Assembly: GCA_019239975.1 (NCBI GenBank) | Contig: JAFAZE010000167.1 | Coordinates: forward strand, 62,001-126,000 | From: Streptosporangiaceae bacterium | GTDB taxonomy: Bacteria > Actinomycetota > Actinomycetes > Streptosporangiales > Streptosporangiaceae | DNA length: 64,000 nt | Direction of reading: 5' to 3' | Shown here: positions 35,916-45,544 of the stretch, one piece after another | Position numbering within the stretch: the stretch's first letter is position 1 | Layout of the letters: each line of letters begins with the position of its first letter | Position numbers and translations under genes: made by a program | Notes under the pieces: model-generated | What the model was told of the DNA's origin: nothing | Seen by the model: only the letters and a program-made list of their open reading frames with translations | The model's database searches: none

Positions 35916-36037
35916 CCGCCCGCGGCCTGACCTGATGGTTAGATGGAGGCGGTACCGGATCGGCTCAGGCGGAACAAGCAAGAAAGACACGAAGCAGGAC
36001 GGGAACGGGCCAGAACAAGCAGAAAGAGTGTGCTGGT

Positions 36038-37006
36038 ATGCGAGCTGTGGTTGTCGAGAAGTTTGGCGGGCCCGATGCCCTCGCGGTCGCCGAGCGGCCT
36101 GTTCCCGAACCCTCGCCAGGCCATCTCCTCGTCCAGGTGGCCGCGGCCGGCGTCAACTACATGGACATCTACCAGCGCGAGGGCATAGGCCTGTACAAGC
36201 GGCCGCTTCCCGTCGGGATCGGCGGCGAGGGCGCCGGTACGGTCATCTCGGCCGCGGACGGCGTGACCGATTTCTCCCCCGGAGACAGGGTCGCCTGGGC
36301 CGCCGCGGCTGGCAGCTACGCCGAGCAGGTCGTCGTGGCCGCCGACAGTGCCGTCCCGGTGCCGCCGGGCATCGACCTCAAGATCGCGGCCGCGGTCATG
36401 CTGCAGGGCATGACGGCGCACTACCTGTCGCACAGCACCTTCCCGGTCCAGGAGGGGAATGTCGCCGTCGTGCACGCCGCCGCGGGCGGCGTCGGGCTGC
36501 TGCTCACCCAGATGGTCAAGCGGCGCGGCGGGATCGTCGTCGCCACGACCTCGAGCGGGGCCAAGGCGGAGCTGGCGGAGCGTGCCGGCGCCGACCACGT
36601 GACAACCTACGGCGAGTTCGTCGACGCCGTCCTGCGCGTCACGGGCGAGCGTGGCGCGGACGTGGTGTACGACGGCGTGGGCAAGGCGACCTTCGACGAC
36701 AGCCTGGCCGCGCTGCGCATCCGCGGGACGATGGTGCTGTACGGCGCCGCCAGCGGCCCGGTTCCGCCGGTCGATCCGCAGCGCCTCAACAGCGGCGGGT
36801 CGCTGTACCTCACCAGGCCCACGCTCGCGCACTACGCCACCGAGCGCGGCGAGCTGCTCTGGCGCGCGGGCGACCTGTTCGACTGGATCGCCAAGGGCGA
36901 GCTGGACGTGCGGGTCGGCGGCACGTACCCGCTGGCCGAGGCGGCCCGCGCGCACGAAGATCTCGCCGCGCGCCGCACCACGGGCAAGCTCCTGCTGACC
37001 CCGTGA
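36038..37006 (+). CDS. Quinone oxidoreductase (zeta-crystallin type, MDR family)
   Basis: 322 residues from ATG 36038. Zinc-free medium-chain dehydrogenase: GroES-like domain (GVNYMDIYQREGIGLY, GGEGAGTVISAADGV, GDRVAWA), then the Rossmann domain with VAVVHAAAGGVGLLLTQMVKRRGGIVVATTSS and DVVYDGVGKATFDDSLAALRIRGTMVLYGAASG. Catalyses NADPH-dependent one-electron or enone reduction of quinones. Single gene; the next gene lies 72 bp downstream past a short repeat. Confidence 0.94.
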   Translation: MRAVVVEKFGGPDALAVAERPVPEPSPGHLLVQVAAAGVNYMDIYQREGIGLYKRPLPVGIGGEGAGTVISAADGVTDFSPGDRVAWAAAAGSYAEQVVVAADSAVPVPPGIDLKIAAAVMLQGMTAHYLSHSTFPVQEGNVAVVHAAAGGVGLLLTQMVKRRGGIVVATTSSGAKAELAERAGADHVTTYGEFVDAVLRVTGERGADVVYDGVGKATFDDSLAALRIRGTMVLYGAASGPVPPVDPQRLNSGGSLYLTRPTLAHYATERGELLWRAGDLFDWIAKGELDVRVGGTYPLAEAARAHEDLAARRTTGKLLLTP

Positions 37007-37045
37007 TCACGCGCCCCGTGATCACGCGCCCGTCATCACGCGCCC
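37003..37045. repeat. Three tandem GTGATCACGCGCCC units
   Basis: Units begin at 37003, 37018 and 37032 (lengths 15, 14, 14); the third reads GTCATCACGCGCCC. The first includes the stop codon of the quinone oxidoreductase gene. Probably a slippage-generated minisatellite; each of the first two units holds the TGATCA palindrome. Confidence 0.6.
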
Positions 37046-37078
37046 GACAGCGCCGAAGCCGGAAGTGAGCGACCAAGC

Positions 37079-38002
37079 ATGGACAGCGCCGAGGGAACCG
37101 TCGAGTTCCGCACCACTTACCAGGGCCGCGAGGAAACGCACCAGACCTGGTACCGCATCGCCGGGCCGTCCGACGGTACCACCGCGGACCGGTTCCCGCT
37201 GGTAACGCTGCACGGTGGCCCGGGGGCGACGCACGATTACCTGCTCGCGATGGCCGATCTGGCTCGCGACGGCCGCGCGGTCATCTTCTACGACCAGCTC
37301 GGCAACGGCAGGTCCACCCACCTGCCGGAACGGGGCGCGGACTTCTGGACCGTCGACCTGTTCGTCCGCGAGCTGCACAACCTGGTGGACGCGCTCGGCC
37401 TGCGCCGGGGCCACCACGTGCTCGGCCAGTCCTGGGGCGGTTTCCTCGCCCAGGAGTACGCCATGACCCGGCCGCGCGGGCTGCAGTCGCTCGTGCTCGC
37501 CGACACCGCCGCCTCGTTCCCGGACTTCGTCGCCGAGTGCAACCGGCTCCGCGCCGAGCTGCCCCCGGCCGTCGAGGCGGTGCTGCGCAAGCACGAGGAG
37601 GCCGGCACCACGTCCGACCCCGAGTACCAGGAGGCCTGCCAGGTCTTCTACCAGCGGCACGTGTGCCGTCTGGATCCGTGGCCTGACGAGGTGACGGAGG
37701 CGTTCGCCTGGATCGAGCGCGACCCGACCGTCTACCACACGATGAACGGGCCCAGCGAGTTCCACGTCGTCGGTTCGATCAAGGACTGGCAGGTCAAGGA
37801 CCGCCTCAGCGAGATCGGCGTGCCCACGCTGCTGGTGTCGGGGCGGTACGACGAGGCGGCCCCGGCGTTGCAGGAAACGCTGCTGGCGGGCATTCCCGGC
37901 GCGGAGTGGGTGGTGTTCGAGGAGTCATCGCACATGCCGCACGTGGAGGAGCGCGAGCGCTACATGTCCGTGGTCGGCGGCTGGCTGCGCAACCTCGGCT
38001 AG
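37079..38002 (+). CDS. Proline iminopeptidase-family alpha/beta hydrolase
   Basis: 307 residues. Oxyanion motif LVTLHGGPGATHDYLLA, nucleophile elbow GQSWGGFLAQEYA (Ser), DQLGNGRST, acid in LVSGRYDEAAP and His in EESSHMPHVEE complete the S33 triad. The short length and sequence match the tricorn-interacting-factor F1-like/PIP subgroup that removes N-terminal residues from small peptides. Cytosolic. Convergent with the S53 protease gene; strong hairpins separate their ends. Confidence 0.92.
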   Translation: MDSAEGTVEFRTTYQGREETHQTWYRIAGPSDGTTADRFPLVTLHGGPGATHDYLLAMADLARDGRAVIFYDQLGNGRSTHLPERGADFWTVDLFVRELHNLVDALGLRRGHHVLGQSWGGFLAQEYAMTRPRGLQSLVLADTAASFPDFVAECNRLRAELPPAVEAVLRKHEEAGTTSDPEYQEACQVFYQRHVCRLDPWPDEVTEAFAWIERDPTVYHTMNGPSEFHVVGSIKDWQVKDRLSEIGVPTLLVSGRYDEAAPALQETLLAGIPGAEWVVFEESSHMPHVEERERYMSVVGGWLRNLG

Positions 38003-38006
38003 TACC

Positions 38007-38065
38007 GGCTCGCAGCCCGGATACGGCGAGCCGGGTGGCCCGGGGAGATTCCCCGGGCCACCCGG
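38007..38065. terminator. Two adjacent hairpins, bidirectional terminator
   Basis: Hairpin 1: GGCTCGC (38007-38013) with GCGAGCC (38026-38032). Hairpin 2: perfect 15-bp arms CCGGGTGGCCCGGGG (38031-38045) and its complement (38051-38065) around AGATT. It sits in the 85-bp space between two convergent genes (iminopeptidase stop 38002, S53 protease stop 38088). The two hairpins share bases 38031-38032, so they fold in turn or compete. Confidence 0.85.
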
Positions 38066-38087
38066 CCACCCGGCGAGGCGATGGGTC

Positions 38088-41000
38088 TCAGAAGGCTCCT
38101 GTGCCGTCCGGCGAGCCGAGACCGGTCGGCGCGTCGTATCCCTTCCCGGCGACGCACATGTAGTCGTGGCCGCAGGCTCCGCCGCCATCCTGGTACCACC
38201 AGTCGTTGTTACCCGTGGTGATGTCGAACAGCGACCCGGCGTGGGCGTACTCGGAGCCGGGCCTGACCCTGGCCGCGTTGCCGGCCAGGCCGTATATGCC
38301 CGCGATCAGCGGCGACGACGCGCTGGTACCGCCTACGTCGAACCACCCGCCCCAGTCCTTGTTGTAGATGGCGATGTCCCAGGCCAGCGCCGACACATCC
38401 GCGACCGTGCGGCCGGCGCAGCGCGGATCATGCTGCCAGGCTGGCTTGGCGACGTAGGCGGAGCACCCGGACGAACCCGCGCCCGTGCCGGGCGTGTTCC
38501 ATACCTGCTCGGTCCAGCCCCGCGCGTTCCGTGCCCGGGACAGCTGAGTGCCGCCCACGGCGGTTACCGAGGTGAGGTTGGCCGGGAAGCTGGCGGCGGT
38601 GTACCCGTAGTCGCCGGAGGACACCACGATCGTGTGCCCCGGGTGGTTGTATGCGCGGGCGTAAGCCTGCGCGAAGCCGTTCTCCCGGGCGCCGTAGCTG
38701 TTCGAGATCGCCGTCGCGCCCAGCTTCACCGCGGCGTTCTCCGCGGCGGCCAGGTCACCGAAGCTGGCGCTGTTGGCCTCCACCACCAGGATGCGGCAGC
38801 CGGGACACGCGGCGGAGACCATGTCCACGTCCAGCGTGGTCTCCACGTCCCAGCCGCTGAGCGTCCCGTTGGCCGGCAGCGGCCCTGGCTTCCCGTTCTG
38901 GTTGGCCTTCCGGAAGCACCCGTTGGCCGTCGTGCACGGCGGCAGGCCGTATTCCTTCCGGTAGGTGTTCAGGTAGGACTCCAGCTTCGGAGTGTCGTAA
39001 GCGTCGACGACCGCGACGGTCTGGTGCGGATTGCCAGCGACGGGCAGCCGGTACGCCGACTGAATGTCCTTGGCGCCCCACCCCGCCGGGACGGCCAGGG
39101 CGGCGGCGAAGCCGGCGGCCCGCGCCCGGCTGGACGCCGTCTGCGGCGAGTACAGCACCAGGCACCTCGCATGCCCGGCCGCCGGGGCGGCACACGCGGC
39201 GCGGTAACCCGCGCTGGCCGCGCTGGCCGCCGTCGCGTAGCCGCGCGTGATCGTCTCCGAGATGGTGCCGCCGGCCGCGTCGGCCGCCGTCACCTTCAGC
39301 GTCACGTGGCTGCCGGCCGGCGCGCTGAATACCGCGTAGCGGGTCGCGCCGGACCCGGAGACCTGTGCCGGCTGCCACGTGGCGCCGTCGTCCAGGGAGA
39401 CCTGGGCCGTCACCGAGGTGATCTTCGACGCGGCTGCGAGCTGCTGGTGGCCCACCTGGATGCGGATCACCTGGGCGCCCGCCGGAGCGGTGCCCGTCAG
39501 ACCGAGCCCGGCCACCGCGTAATCGAGTGCGAGCAGCGGCTCAGCCGCGCAGGACCGGGTGCCGTCGGCGCAGGTCCAGCCCTTCGGTATGGTCACGCCG
39601 GACTCGTGCGCCGACTTCCAGGTCCACACCGTCTTGTCGGCCGTGGACAGCGGGTATGGCGCTCCGGTGCGGCTGCCGGCCAGCACGAACCTGATCGCCG
39701 ACGGGCCCCGTGACAGCTTCACCTGCGTGAAGAAATCGCCGAGCGGGCCGGCCAGCTTCGTGGCGTCGCCCGCGGCGATCCTCGCGCCGTTCTGGTCGAT
39801 CTCGTAGCTGCCGCTGATCTTGACGGAGCTGTCGGCTGTCCCGGGGAGCAGTCCCGTGCCGGTGTGCCCGGGCGTGCTGTCGCTGAACGGCGTGACGTCC
39901 AGCGACAACGTGTCGGCCGATCTGCTGGCGGACGGCAGCGTGGGGTACGCGTTGGCCGAGCCGAGCAGGTTTACGTTGACCCCGGTGTGCAGCGGGTACG
40001 CGTTCCAGTCCAGGCGCGTGTTCTCACCGGGGGTGAAGGCGCGGAGCGCGTCCGACTGGCCACCGGACAGGCCACCGGATAGGGTGCTGTAGATCTGGAA
40101 GTACTGGCTGACCCAGGCGATCGCCGGCTGCCCCGCCGTCAGGTACTCGCGCAGCTCCACCGGGACGCTGAACGTGTTGACCGGCGTGAAATAACCGTCC
40201 TGCAGCTGGACGGGGAACAGGCCAATCCGGACCAGGCCGCCGGCCGACCGGACGGCCGAGAAGTACCGCCCGTCCACGGTGGCGAGGCTGGCCTGCTTCA
40301 CCGTGTAGCGCTGTTGTGCGATGCGCCCGCTCAGGTCCTGGAAGGCGACGTCATAGGTGTACGGCGATTTCGCCGTGGCCGGCGAAGTCAGGCGTGCCGA
40401 CGCGAAGACCTGCAGCGCGCCGGACGCGGGCGGCTGGGAGGTCGGGCTGATCCATAGCGGGAAGGAACCGAGCTGTAGCCACTGGAAGATGCTGACGTGG
40501 CCGGCGCCGTCGGTGCTGCGCAGCTCCCAGGACAGGCTGCTGATCACCGCGGGCCGTGGCGTGGTGATCGTGAACAGGCTGGTCGCGAGCCGCGCATCGA
40601 CTCGCACGGACGTGGCCCCCGTGACGGTGAACCGCGGTATCAGCACGATCCGCTCGCTCACCGGGTTTCCGCGGGAGTCGAAGGTCACGAAACTACCGAG
40701 CGCCAGGTATCGCCCGCTGGGCACGCTGAACTTCACGACACCGCCGTCGAAGAAGTTTCCTGCCTCGTAGGGATCGCCGAAGAACGCGTTGTTATCGGTG
40801 TTGAAGACGCTGACCAGGTCGCCCGTGTCCGGCCTGCCCGTCCCCGTGATGCCGTGCACCGTCAGGGTGTGCATCGGGAACCGCGGCCTCGGCACCGGGC
40901 CCGGCCCCGAGCCGGCCAGGCTTATCGTCACCCCGTGGGCGAACAGGCCGTCCGTTCCGTAGCTGGCCTTGGCGTGGTCGCGGGCCAGCTGACGGGTCAG

Positions 41001-41516
41001 GGCGGAGCCGAAAGCCCGCGCTGACGAGGCGGTCAGGTAGCCGTGCGCGACCCCGCCGGCCGCCCGGGTGATCGTTATACCCGGCAGCTTGGGGGGCGCA
41101 CCGCGGTAGGTGATCTGGACCGGCAGGTCACCGCCGGGCGGGAGAGCCTGCACGTCGAACAGGCTGGGGTCCAGCCCGCGGCCCAGGTACGCGAACGCCG
41201 CGGCGGGGATCGCGTAGGTTTTGCCCGCGAGGCGCAGCTCGATGACCGAGGCGGCGAAGCCGGATCCAGACGGGGCGACGGCGACCGACGGGGGCGTCCC
41301 GCCGCTCACCTCCAGCCGGTCCCCGTTGATGAGCAGCTCGCTGCGCGATTGCGCCCTGCCGACGGCCGCCGGGGCCATCACTCGCGCGACAGGGCTGGCC
41401 GCGGCGCGGACAGCGGGGCTGGCCGCGGCCGGCCCGATACCGGTCATGGCTGCGGCGGTCGCCATGGCTGACACGGCCGCGGCGAAGGCATACGGACGAG
41501 ATGAACGCAGACCCAC
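38088..41516 (-). CDS. Giant secreted S53-family (sedolisin-like) protease
   Basis: GTG 41516 is chosen because GGAGG lies four bases upstream and a signal peptide follows (LRSSRPYAFAAAVSAMATAAAMTGIGPAAASPA). 1142 residues. The first ~790 residues form a long beta-rich region without a recognised family, with repeated VRIGLFPVQLQDGYFTPVN- and YPLSTADKTVWTWKSAHESG-like strands. The catalytic domain (about 800-1142) shows the S53 set: E892 and D896 (DVETTLDVDM), D969 (SSGDYGY) and S1065 (GGTSASSP). S53 proteases are usually acid-active serine-carboxyl endopeptidases. Most S53 enzymes carry a ~200-residue prodomain, so the extra N-terminal part is unusual; it may be adhesive or inhibitory. Confidence 0.9.
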   Translation of the reverse strand: MGLRSSRPYAFAAAVSAMATAAAMTGIGPAAASPAVRAAASPVARVMAPAAVGRAQSRSELLINGDRLEVSGGTPPSVAVAPSGSGFAASVIELRLAGKTYAIPAAAFAYLGRGLDPSLFDVQALPPGGDLPVQITYRGAPPKLPGITITRAAGGVAHGYLTASSARAFGSALTRQLARDHAKASYGTDGLFAHGVTISLAGSGPGPVPRPRFPMHTLTVHGITGTGRPDTGDLVSVFNTDNNAFFGDPYEAGNFFDGGVVKFSVPSGRYLALGSFVTFDSRGNPVSERIVLIPRFTVTGATSVRVDARLATSLFTITTPRPAVISSLSWELRSTDGAGHVSIFQWLQLGSFPLWISPTSQPPASGALQVFASARLTSPATAKSPYTYDVAFQDLSGRIAQQRYTVKQASLATVDGRYFSAVRSAGGLVRIGLFPVQLQDGYFTPVNTFSVPVELREYLTAGQPAIAWVSQYFQIYSTLSGGLSGGQSDALRAFTPGENTRLDWNAYPLHTGVNVNLLGSANAYPTLPSASRSADTLSLDVTPFSDSTPGHTGTGLLPGTADSSVKISGSYEIDQNGARIAAGDATKLAGPLGDFFTQVKLSRGPSAIRFVLAGSRTGAPYPLSTADKTVWTWKSAHESGVTIPKGWTCADGTRSCAAEPLLALDYAVAGLGLTGTAPAGAQVIRIQVGHQQLAAASKITSVTAQVSLDDGATWQPAQVSGSGATRYAVFSAPAGSHVTLKVTAADAAGGTISETITRGYATAASAASAGYRAACAAPAAGHARCLVLYSPQTASSRARAAGFAAALAVPAGWGAKDIQSAYRLPVAGNPHQTVAVVDAYDTPKLESYLNTYRKEYGLPPCTTANGCFRKANQNGKPGPLPANGTLSGWDVETTLDVDMVSAACPGCRILVVEANSASFGDLAAAENAAVKLGATAISNSYGARENGFAQAYARAYNHPGHTIVVSSGDYGYTAASFPANLTSVTAVGGTQLSRARNARGWTEQVWNTPGTGAGSSGCSAYVAKPAWQHDPRCAGRTVADVSALAWDIAIYNKDWGGWFDVGGTSASSPLIAGIYGLAGNAARVRPGSEYAHAGSLFDITTGNNDWWYQDGGGACGHDYMCVAGKGYDAPTGLGSPDGTGAF

Positions 41517-41624
41517 TGCGCCTCCTACGTACTGTCGTCGGACGTCCGCCCGGTGCGGACGAAACAAGCGGAGACGCCCGCCGTTGGCGACGGTGGGCGC
41601 GCTCACTAACAAAACACACCGGCC

Positions 41625-41643
41625 CCTGTCCAACGTTGACAGG
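41625..41643. promoter_or_regulatory. Dyad in the S53 protease upstream region
   Basis: CCTGTC and GACAGG (overlapping ends) flank a CAACGTTG palindrome, 109 bp before the protease start. Operator candidate. The remainder of the 407-bp gap to dxs holds only this site, a Pro/Arg-type GC-rich stretch and the palindrome at 41814. Confidence 0.35.
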
Positions 41644-41813
41644 ATCGCGGCACCGCTGCGCGGGCCGCGCGAATCCCGGACAGGCCGACGCGCTTCACAT
41701 GCGGGAACGCGACGCACCGTTACCGAATAGTTACGCCAGGCCCGGCAGGCCAGCCCGGCAGGCCGTTACCAAGCCGGGGCACTCTCGCGGCGGCGGCACC
41801 GCAGCGCCGGACT

Positions 41814-41829
41814 CCGACACGCGTGTCGG
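41814..41829. promoter_or_regulatory. Perfect 16-bp palindrome CCGACACGCGTGTCGG upstream of dxs
   Basis: Located 95 bp before the dxs start codon in the divergent region between the S53 protease and dxs. Perfect symmetry of 16 bp suggests a dimeric regulator site; a transcript hairpin is the alternative. Confidence 0.45.
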
Positions 41830-41923
41830 TCAATACGACGGCGCGTAGCGGCCCCCGGGATCATGGGCCGTACACTCGGGTAATTCACCGCAAGGCCCGC
41901 ACATCACAGGAGGAGCGACCGCC

Positions 41924-43849
41924 GTGACGTTGCTGGAGTGCATCAAAGGCCCGCAGGACCTGAAGGAACTGAGCCAGGAGCAGCTGACGGTCCTGGCCAG
42001 TGAGATCCGCGACGTCCTCATCGAGTGGGCGCAGGGACCGATGGTTGCCAAGACCAGCGGCCATCTGGGTCCGAACCTTGGTGTGGTAGAGCTCACCATC
42101 GCCCTGCACCGTGTCTTCGACTCACCGAAGGACCGGATCATCTTCGATACCGGCCACCAGGCATACGTGCACAAACTGCTGACCGGCCGCCTCGCCGCGT
42201 TCGGCACGCTGCGGCAGCGCGGCGGCCTGTCCGGTTACCCGAGCCGGGCCGAATCACCGCACGACATGGTGGAGAACTCCCACGCCTCGACGAGCCTGTC
42301 CTACGCGGACGGGCTCGCCAAGGCCTACAACGTGCGCGGTGAGCGGGACCGCACCGTGGTCGCGGTCATCGGCGACGGGGCCCTGACCGGCGGCATGGCC
42401 TGGGAGGCGCTCAACAACATCGCCGCCGCCAGGGACTCACGGCTCGTCATGGTCGTCAACGACAACGGCTGGTCCTACCAGCCCACGATCGGCGGCCTGG
42501 CCGAGCACCTCGCGTCGATCAGGGTGAGCCAGCGGTACGAGAACGTGCTCGAGTACATCAAGACCACGGTGAACCGCGCGCCGCTGGTCGGCCAGCCGCT
42601 GTACGGCACGCTGCACGGGATCAAGAAGGGCATCAAGGACGTCCTGCAGCCGCAGGTTATGTTCGAGGATCTGGGCCTGAAGTATCTCGGCCCCATCGAC
42701 GGTCACGATGAGCGCCAGGTGGAGCACGCGCTCCAGCGCGCCCGGGACTTCGGCGGCCCGGTGCTGGTGCACGTGATCACCAAGAAGGGCTTCGGCTACC
42801 CGGCCGCCGAGCAGAACGAGGTGGACTGCCTGCACCAGGTGCCCGCGGCCGGTGCCGCGCCCGGCACGTGGAGCAGGGTGTTCGGCGACGAGATGGTGGC
42901 GATCGGCGCGCGGCGGCCCGACGTGGTCGCGATCACCGCGGCGATGCTCTACCCGACCGGCCTGGCGCCGTTCGCGCAGGCCTATCCCAACCGGGTGTAC
43001 GACGTCGGCATCGCCGAGCAGCACGCGATGACCAGCGCCGCCGGCCTCGCGATGGGCGGACTGCACCCGGTGGTCGCGGTGTACGCGACGTTCCTCAACC
43101 GCGCCTTCGACCAGCTGCTGATGGACGTCGCGCTGCACCGGCTCCCGGTGACGGTCGTGCTGGACCGCGCCGGGGTTACCGGGCCGGACGGCGCCAGCCA
43201 CCACGGCATGTGGGACGGGTCGATCCTGCAGGTGGTCCCGGGACTGCGGATCGCGGCGCCGCGCGACGCGGCCCGTGTCGCCGAGCTGCTGAACGAGGCG
43301 GTGGAGGTCGGCGACGGCCCCACCGTGCTGCGGTTCCCCAAGGGCAAGACCGGCGGTGAGATGGAGGCCACGGCCAGGCTCGGCGCCATGGACGTGCTGC
43401 ATGCGCCGGCCGCCGGGCTCGGCAGGGATGTCCTGCTGCTGGGCGTGGGGCCGATGGCGCTGATGGGCACCGAGGTCGCGGACAGACTCGCCGATCACGG
43501 CATCGGCGTGACCGTCGTCGATCCCCGCTGGGTCAAGCCGGTCGACGAGGCCGTGCTCGACGCGGCCCGCGCTCACCGGCTGGTCGCGGTCGTCGAGGAC
43601 AACGGCCGGGCCGGCGGGTTCGGCGACGCGGTGTGCAGGCTGCTGCGTGACAACGACGTGGAGGTGCCGGTGAAGACGCTCGGCCTGCCGCAGGAGTTTC
43701 TCGCGCACGGCACCCGGGACGAAGTTCTCGAGGCGGCTGGCCTGACCCCGCAGCACATCGCGCGCCACATCACGGAGGCGGTCGCCCGGCGCACGATCGC
43801 CCAGGACGCGGTCCGGAACACGGCGCAGGAACAGCCCCTGGCCGAGTAG
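41924..43849 (+). CDS. dxs: 1-deoxy-D-xylulose-5-phosphate synthase
   Basis: GTG 41924 follows AGGAGGAG. 641 residues, standard length. Condenses pyruvate with glyceraldehyde 3-phosphate, using thiamine diphosphate, as the first step of the MEP isoprenoid pathway. Motifs: [32 protein letters not shown], the ThDP/Mg motif [16 protein letters not shown] with [19 protein letters not shown], the transketolase-like [20 protein letters not shown] and PRWVKPVD in the C-terminal domain. In M. tuberculosis dxs1 lies near RNase D and hemE, also present here at 54-57 kb. Confidence 0.98.
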   Translation: MTLLECIKGPQDLKELSQEQLTVLASEIRDVLIEWAQGPMVAKTSGHLGPNLGVVELTIALHRVFDSPKDRIIFDTGHQAYVHKLLTGRLAAFGTLRQRGGLSGYPSRAESPHDMVENSHASTSLSYADGLAKAYNVRGERDRTVVAVIGDGALTGGMAWEALNNIAAARDSRLVMVVNDNGWSYQPTIGGLAEHLASIRVSQRYENVLEYIKTTVNRAPLVGQPLYGTLHGIKKGIKDVLQPQVMFEDLGLKYLGPIDGHDERQVEHALQRARDFGGPVLVHVITKKGFGYPAAEQNEVDCLHQVPAAGAAPGTWSRVFGDEMVAIGARRPDVVAITAAMLYPTGLAPFAQAYPNRVYDVGIAEQHAMTSAAGLAMGGLHPVVAVYATFLNRAFDQLLMDVALHRLPVTVVLDRAGVTGPDGASHHGMWDGSILQVVPGLRIAAPRDAARVAELLNEAVEVGDGPTVLRFPKGKTGGEMEATARLGAMDVLHAPAAGLGRDVLLLGVGPMALMGTEVADRLADHGIGVTVVDPRWVKPVDEAVLDAARAHRLVAVVEDNGRAGGFGDAVCRLLRDNDVEVPVKTLGLPQEFLAHGTRDEVLEAAGLTPQHIARHITEAVARRTIAQDAVRNTAQEQPLAE

Positions 43850-43898
43850 CGTTCATAGCGAGCGCGGGCTTCGCGACGCCTCTAAGTTAAGGAACAGA

Positions 43899-45365
43899 AT
43901 GCTGCAAGTAGCCGTGGTCGGTTCCGGGCCGGCCGGGCTGTACACCGCCGAGGCGCTGGTCAAGCAGGCGGCGGCGCTGCCCGGAGGCCCGCTCCGGGTC
44001 CGGGTGGACGTGCTCGACCGGCTGCCGACGCCGTACGGGCTGGTCCGCTACGGTGTGGCCCCGGATCACAAGTCGATCAAGTCGATCGCGCAGTACCTGC
44101 GCAAGGTCCTGGAAAGCCCTGACGTCGAGTTTCTCGGCGGCGTGCACCTCGGCGAGGACGTCACCCGCGAGGACCTGCTCGGCGCCTACGACGCCGTCGT
44201 CTACGCGACAGGGGCGATGCGCGACCGCAAGCTCGGCATCCCCGGCGAGGACCTGCCCGGCAGCTACGCCGCGACCGACTTCGTGAACTGGTACTGCGGC
44301 CACCCGGACCTCGACTCGTCCGCGTTCACCCTCGACGCCGAGTCGGTGGCGGTGATCGGCGTCGGCAACGTCGCGGTGGACGTGGCCCGGATACTCGCGC
44401 GTGACCCCGCCGAACTGCACGGCACCGACGTGCCGCAGCCCGTCCTCGAGGCGCTGCACGCCAGCAAGGTGCGCGAGGTGCACATGATCGGCCGCCGCGG
44501 CCCCGCGCAAGCCAAGTTCACCACCAAGGAGCTGCGCGAGCTGGGCGAGCTTCCCGGCGTCTCGGTGGTGGTCCACCCGGACGAGCTGGATTTGAACGCG
44601 TTCGACTCGTCCGGGCAGTCCGCCTCGCTGGCCGAGTCCGACCGGCGCGTCCGCGGCAACCTGGTCGCCATGCGAAGCTGGGCGCAGCGGCCGGCGGGCG
44701 GCGCGCGCAAGCTGACCGTCCGTTTCTGGTTGCGGCCTGCCGAAATTCACGGTACCGAACGGGCGGCCGGTATCACCCTGGAGCGGACCCGTCTCGACGA
44801 CACCGGCGTGTTCGGCGGCACCGGCGAGTACGAGACGCTGGACGCGCAGATGGTGCTTCGTTCCGTCGGCTACCAGAGCGTGCCGCTCGAGGGCGTCCCG
44901 TTCGACCCGAAGTCCTGCACGGTGCCCAACGCCGAGGGCCGCGTCCTCGGTCCCGATGGCGATCCGCTGCCGGGGGAGTACGTCGCCGGCTGGCTCAAGC
45001 GCGGGCCCACCGGCGTCATCGGCACCAACAAGTCCGACGCCGCCGAGACCGTCCGCTGCCTGCTCGAGGATCTGGCAGGCGCACCGGGTTCGAACATCGC
45101 CGCGCTGCCCAGGGCAGGCCTGCTCAAGTACCCGGATCCCGCCACCGCCGCGTCCGCGGCGGACGCGGCGGACGCGGCGTACACCCAGGCCTCCCGGCTG
45201 GCGGACGTGCTCGGCGAGCGCGGGGTCCGCCCGGTGTCCTACGCCGAATGGCTGCGCATCGAGACCGCCGAGGCCGAGCTCGCGAAGACGCTAGGCCGCG
45301 GCGAGCGCGTCAAGCTGCACAACCGCGCCGCCATCTGGTCCGCCTGCCGCCCCGACGACGACTAA
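43899..45365 (+). CDS. fprA: FprA-like NADPH-ferredoxin/adrenodoxin reductase
   Basis: 488 residues from ATG 43899 (AAGGAACAGA upstream). Glutathione-reductase-like fold: FAD-binding VAVVGSGPAGLYTAEALVKQ, then YGVAPDHKSIKSI, GAMRDRKLGIPGEDLPGSYAATDFVNWYCGHP, the NADP site VAVIGVGNVAVDVARILAR with HMIGRRGPAQAKFTTKELREL, and C-terminal GWLKRGPTGVIGTNKSDA. It passes electrons from NADPH to a ferredoxin for P450s or biosynthesis. 50 bp after dxs on the same strand, so perhaps co-transcribed. The 460-residue FprA plus a slightly longer C-terminus explains the length. Confidence 0.93.
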   Translation: MLQVAVVGSGPAGLYTAEALVKQAAALPGGPLRVRVDVLDRLPTPYGLVRYGVAPDHKSIKSIAQYLRKVLESPDVEFLGGVHLGEDVTREDLLGAYDAVVYATGAMRDRKLGIPGEDLPGSYAATDFVNWYCGHPDLDSSAFTLDAESVAVIGVGNVAVDVARILARDPAELHGTDVPQPVLEALHASKVREVHMIGRRGPAQAKFTTKELRELGELPGVSVVVHPDELDLNAFDSSGQSASLAESDRRVRGNLVAMRSWAQRPAGGARKLTVRFWLRPAEIHGTERAAGITLERTRLDDTGVFGGTGEYETLDAQMVLRSVGYQSVPLEGVPFDPKSCTVPNAEGRVLGPDGDPLPGEYVAGWLKRGPTGVIGTNKSDAAETVRCLLEDLAGAPGSNIAALPRAGLLKYPDPATAASAADAADAAYTQASRLADVLGERGVRPVSYAEWLRIETAEAELAKTLGRGERVKLHNRAAIWSACRPDDD

Positions 45366-45417
45366 AGCCGCCCCCTCTTACGGCCGCTGCCCCACTCCTG
45401 TCCGCCCTTACCACCTC

Positions 45418-45500
45418 CGCCGCTCCGCCCCCTCCCGCCGCTCCGCCCCCTCTCGCCGCTCCGCTCCCTCTCGCCGCTCCGCCCGCTCCGCCCGCTCCGC
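45418..45500. repeat. CT-rich 18-bp tandem repeat
   Basis: Units close to CGCCGCTCCGCCCCCTCC start at 45418, 45436, 45454 and 45472, followed by shorter CCGCTCCGC units. The strand is almost free of A. It follows the FprA-like gene and has no credible coding frame. Confidence 0.7.
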
Positions 45501-45544
45501 CCCCTTCACCTTCGCCGTTCCCCGCCCCTCCACCCTCTGACCGC

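Noticed and set aside
38166-39713. 515-codon plus-strand frame inside the S53 protease
   Set aside because: Composition is typical of an antisense frame and no domain is recognisable; the protease catalytic residues lie on the other strand.
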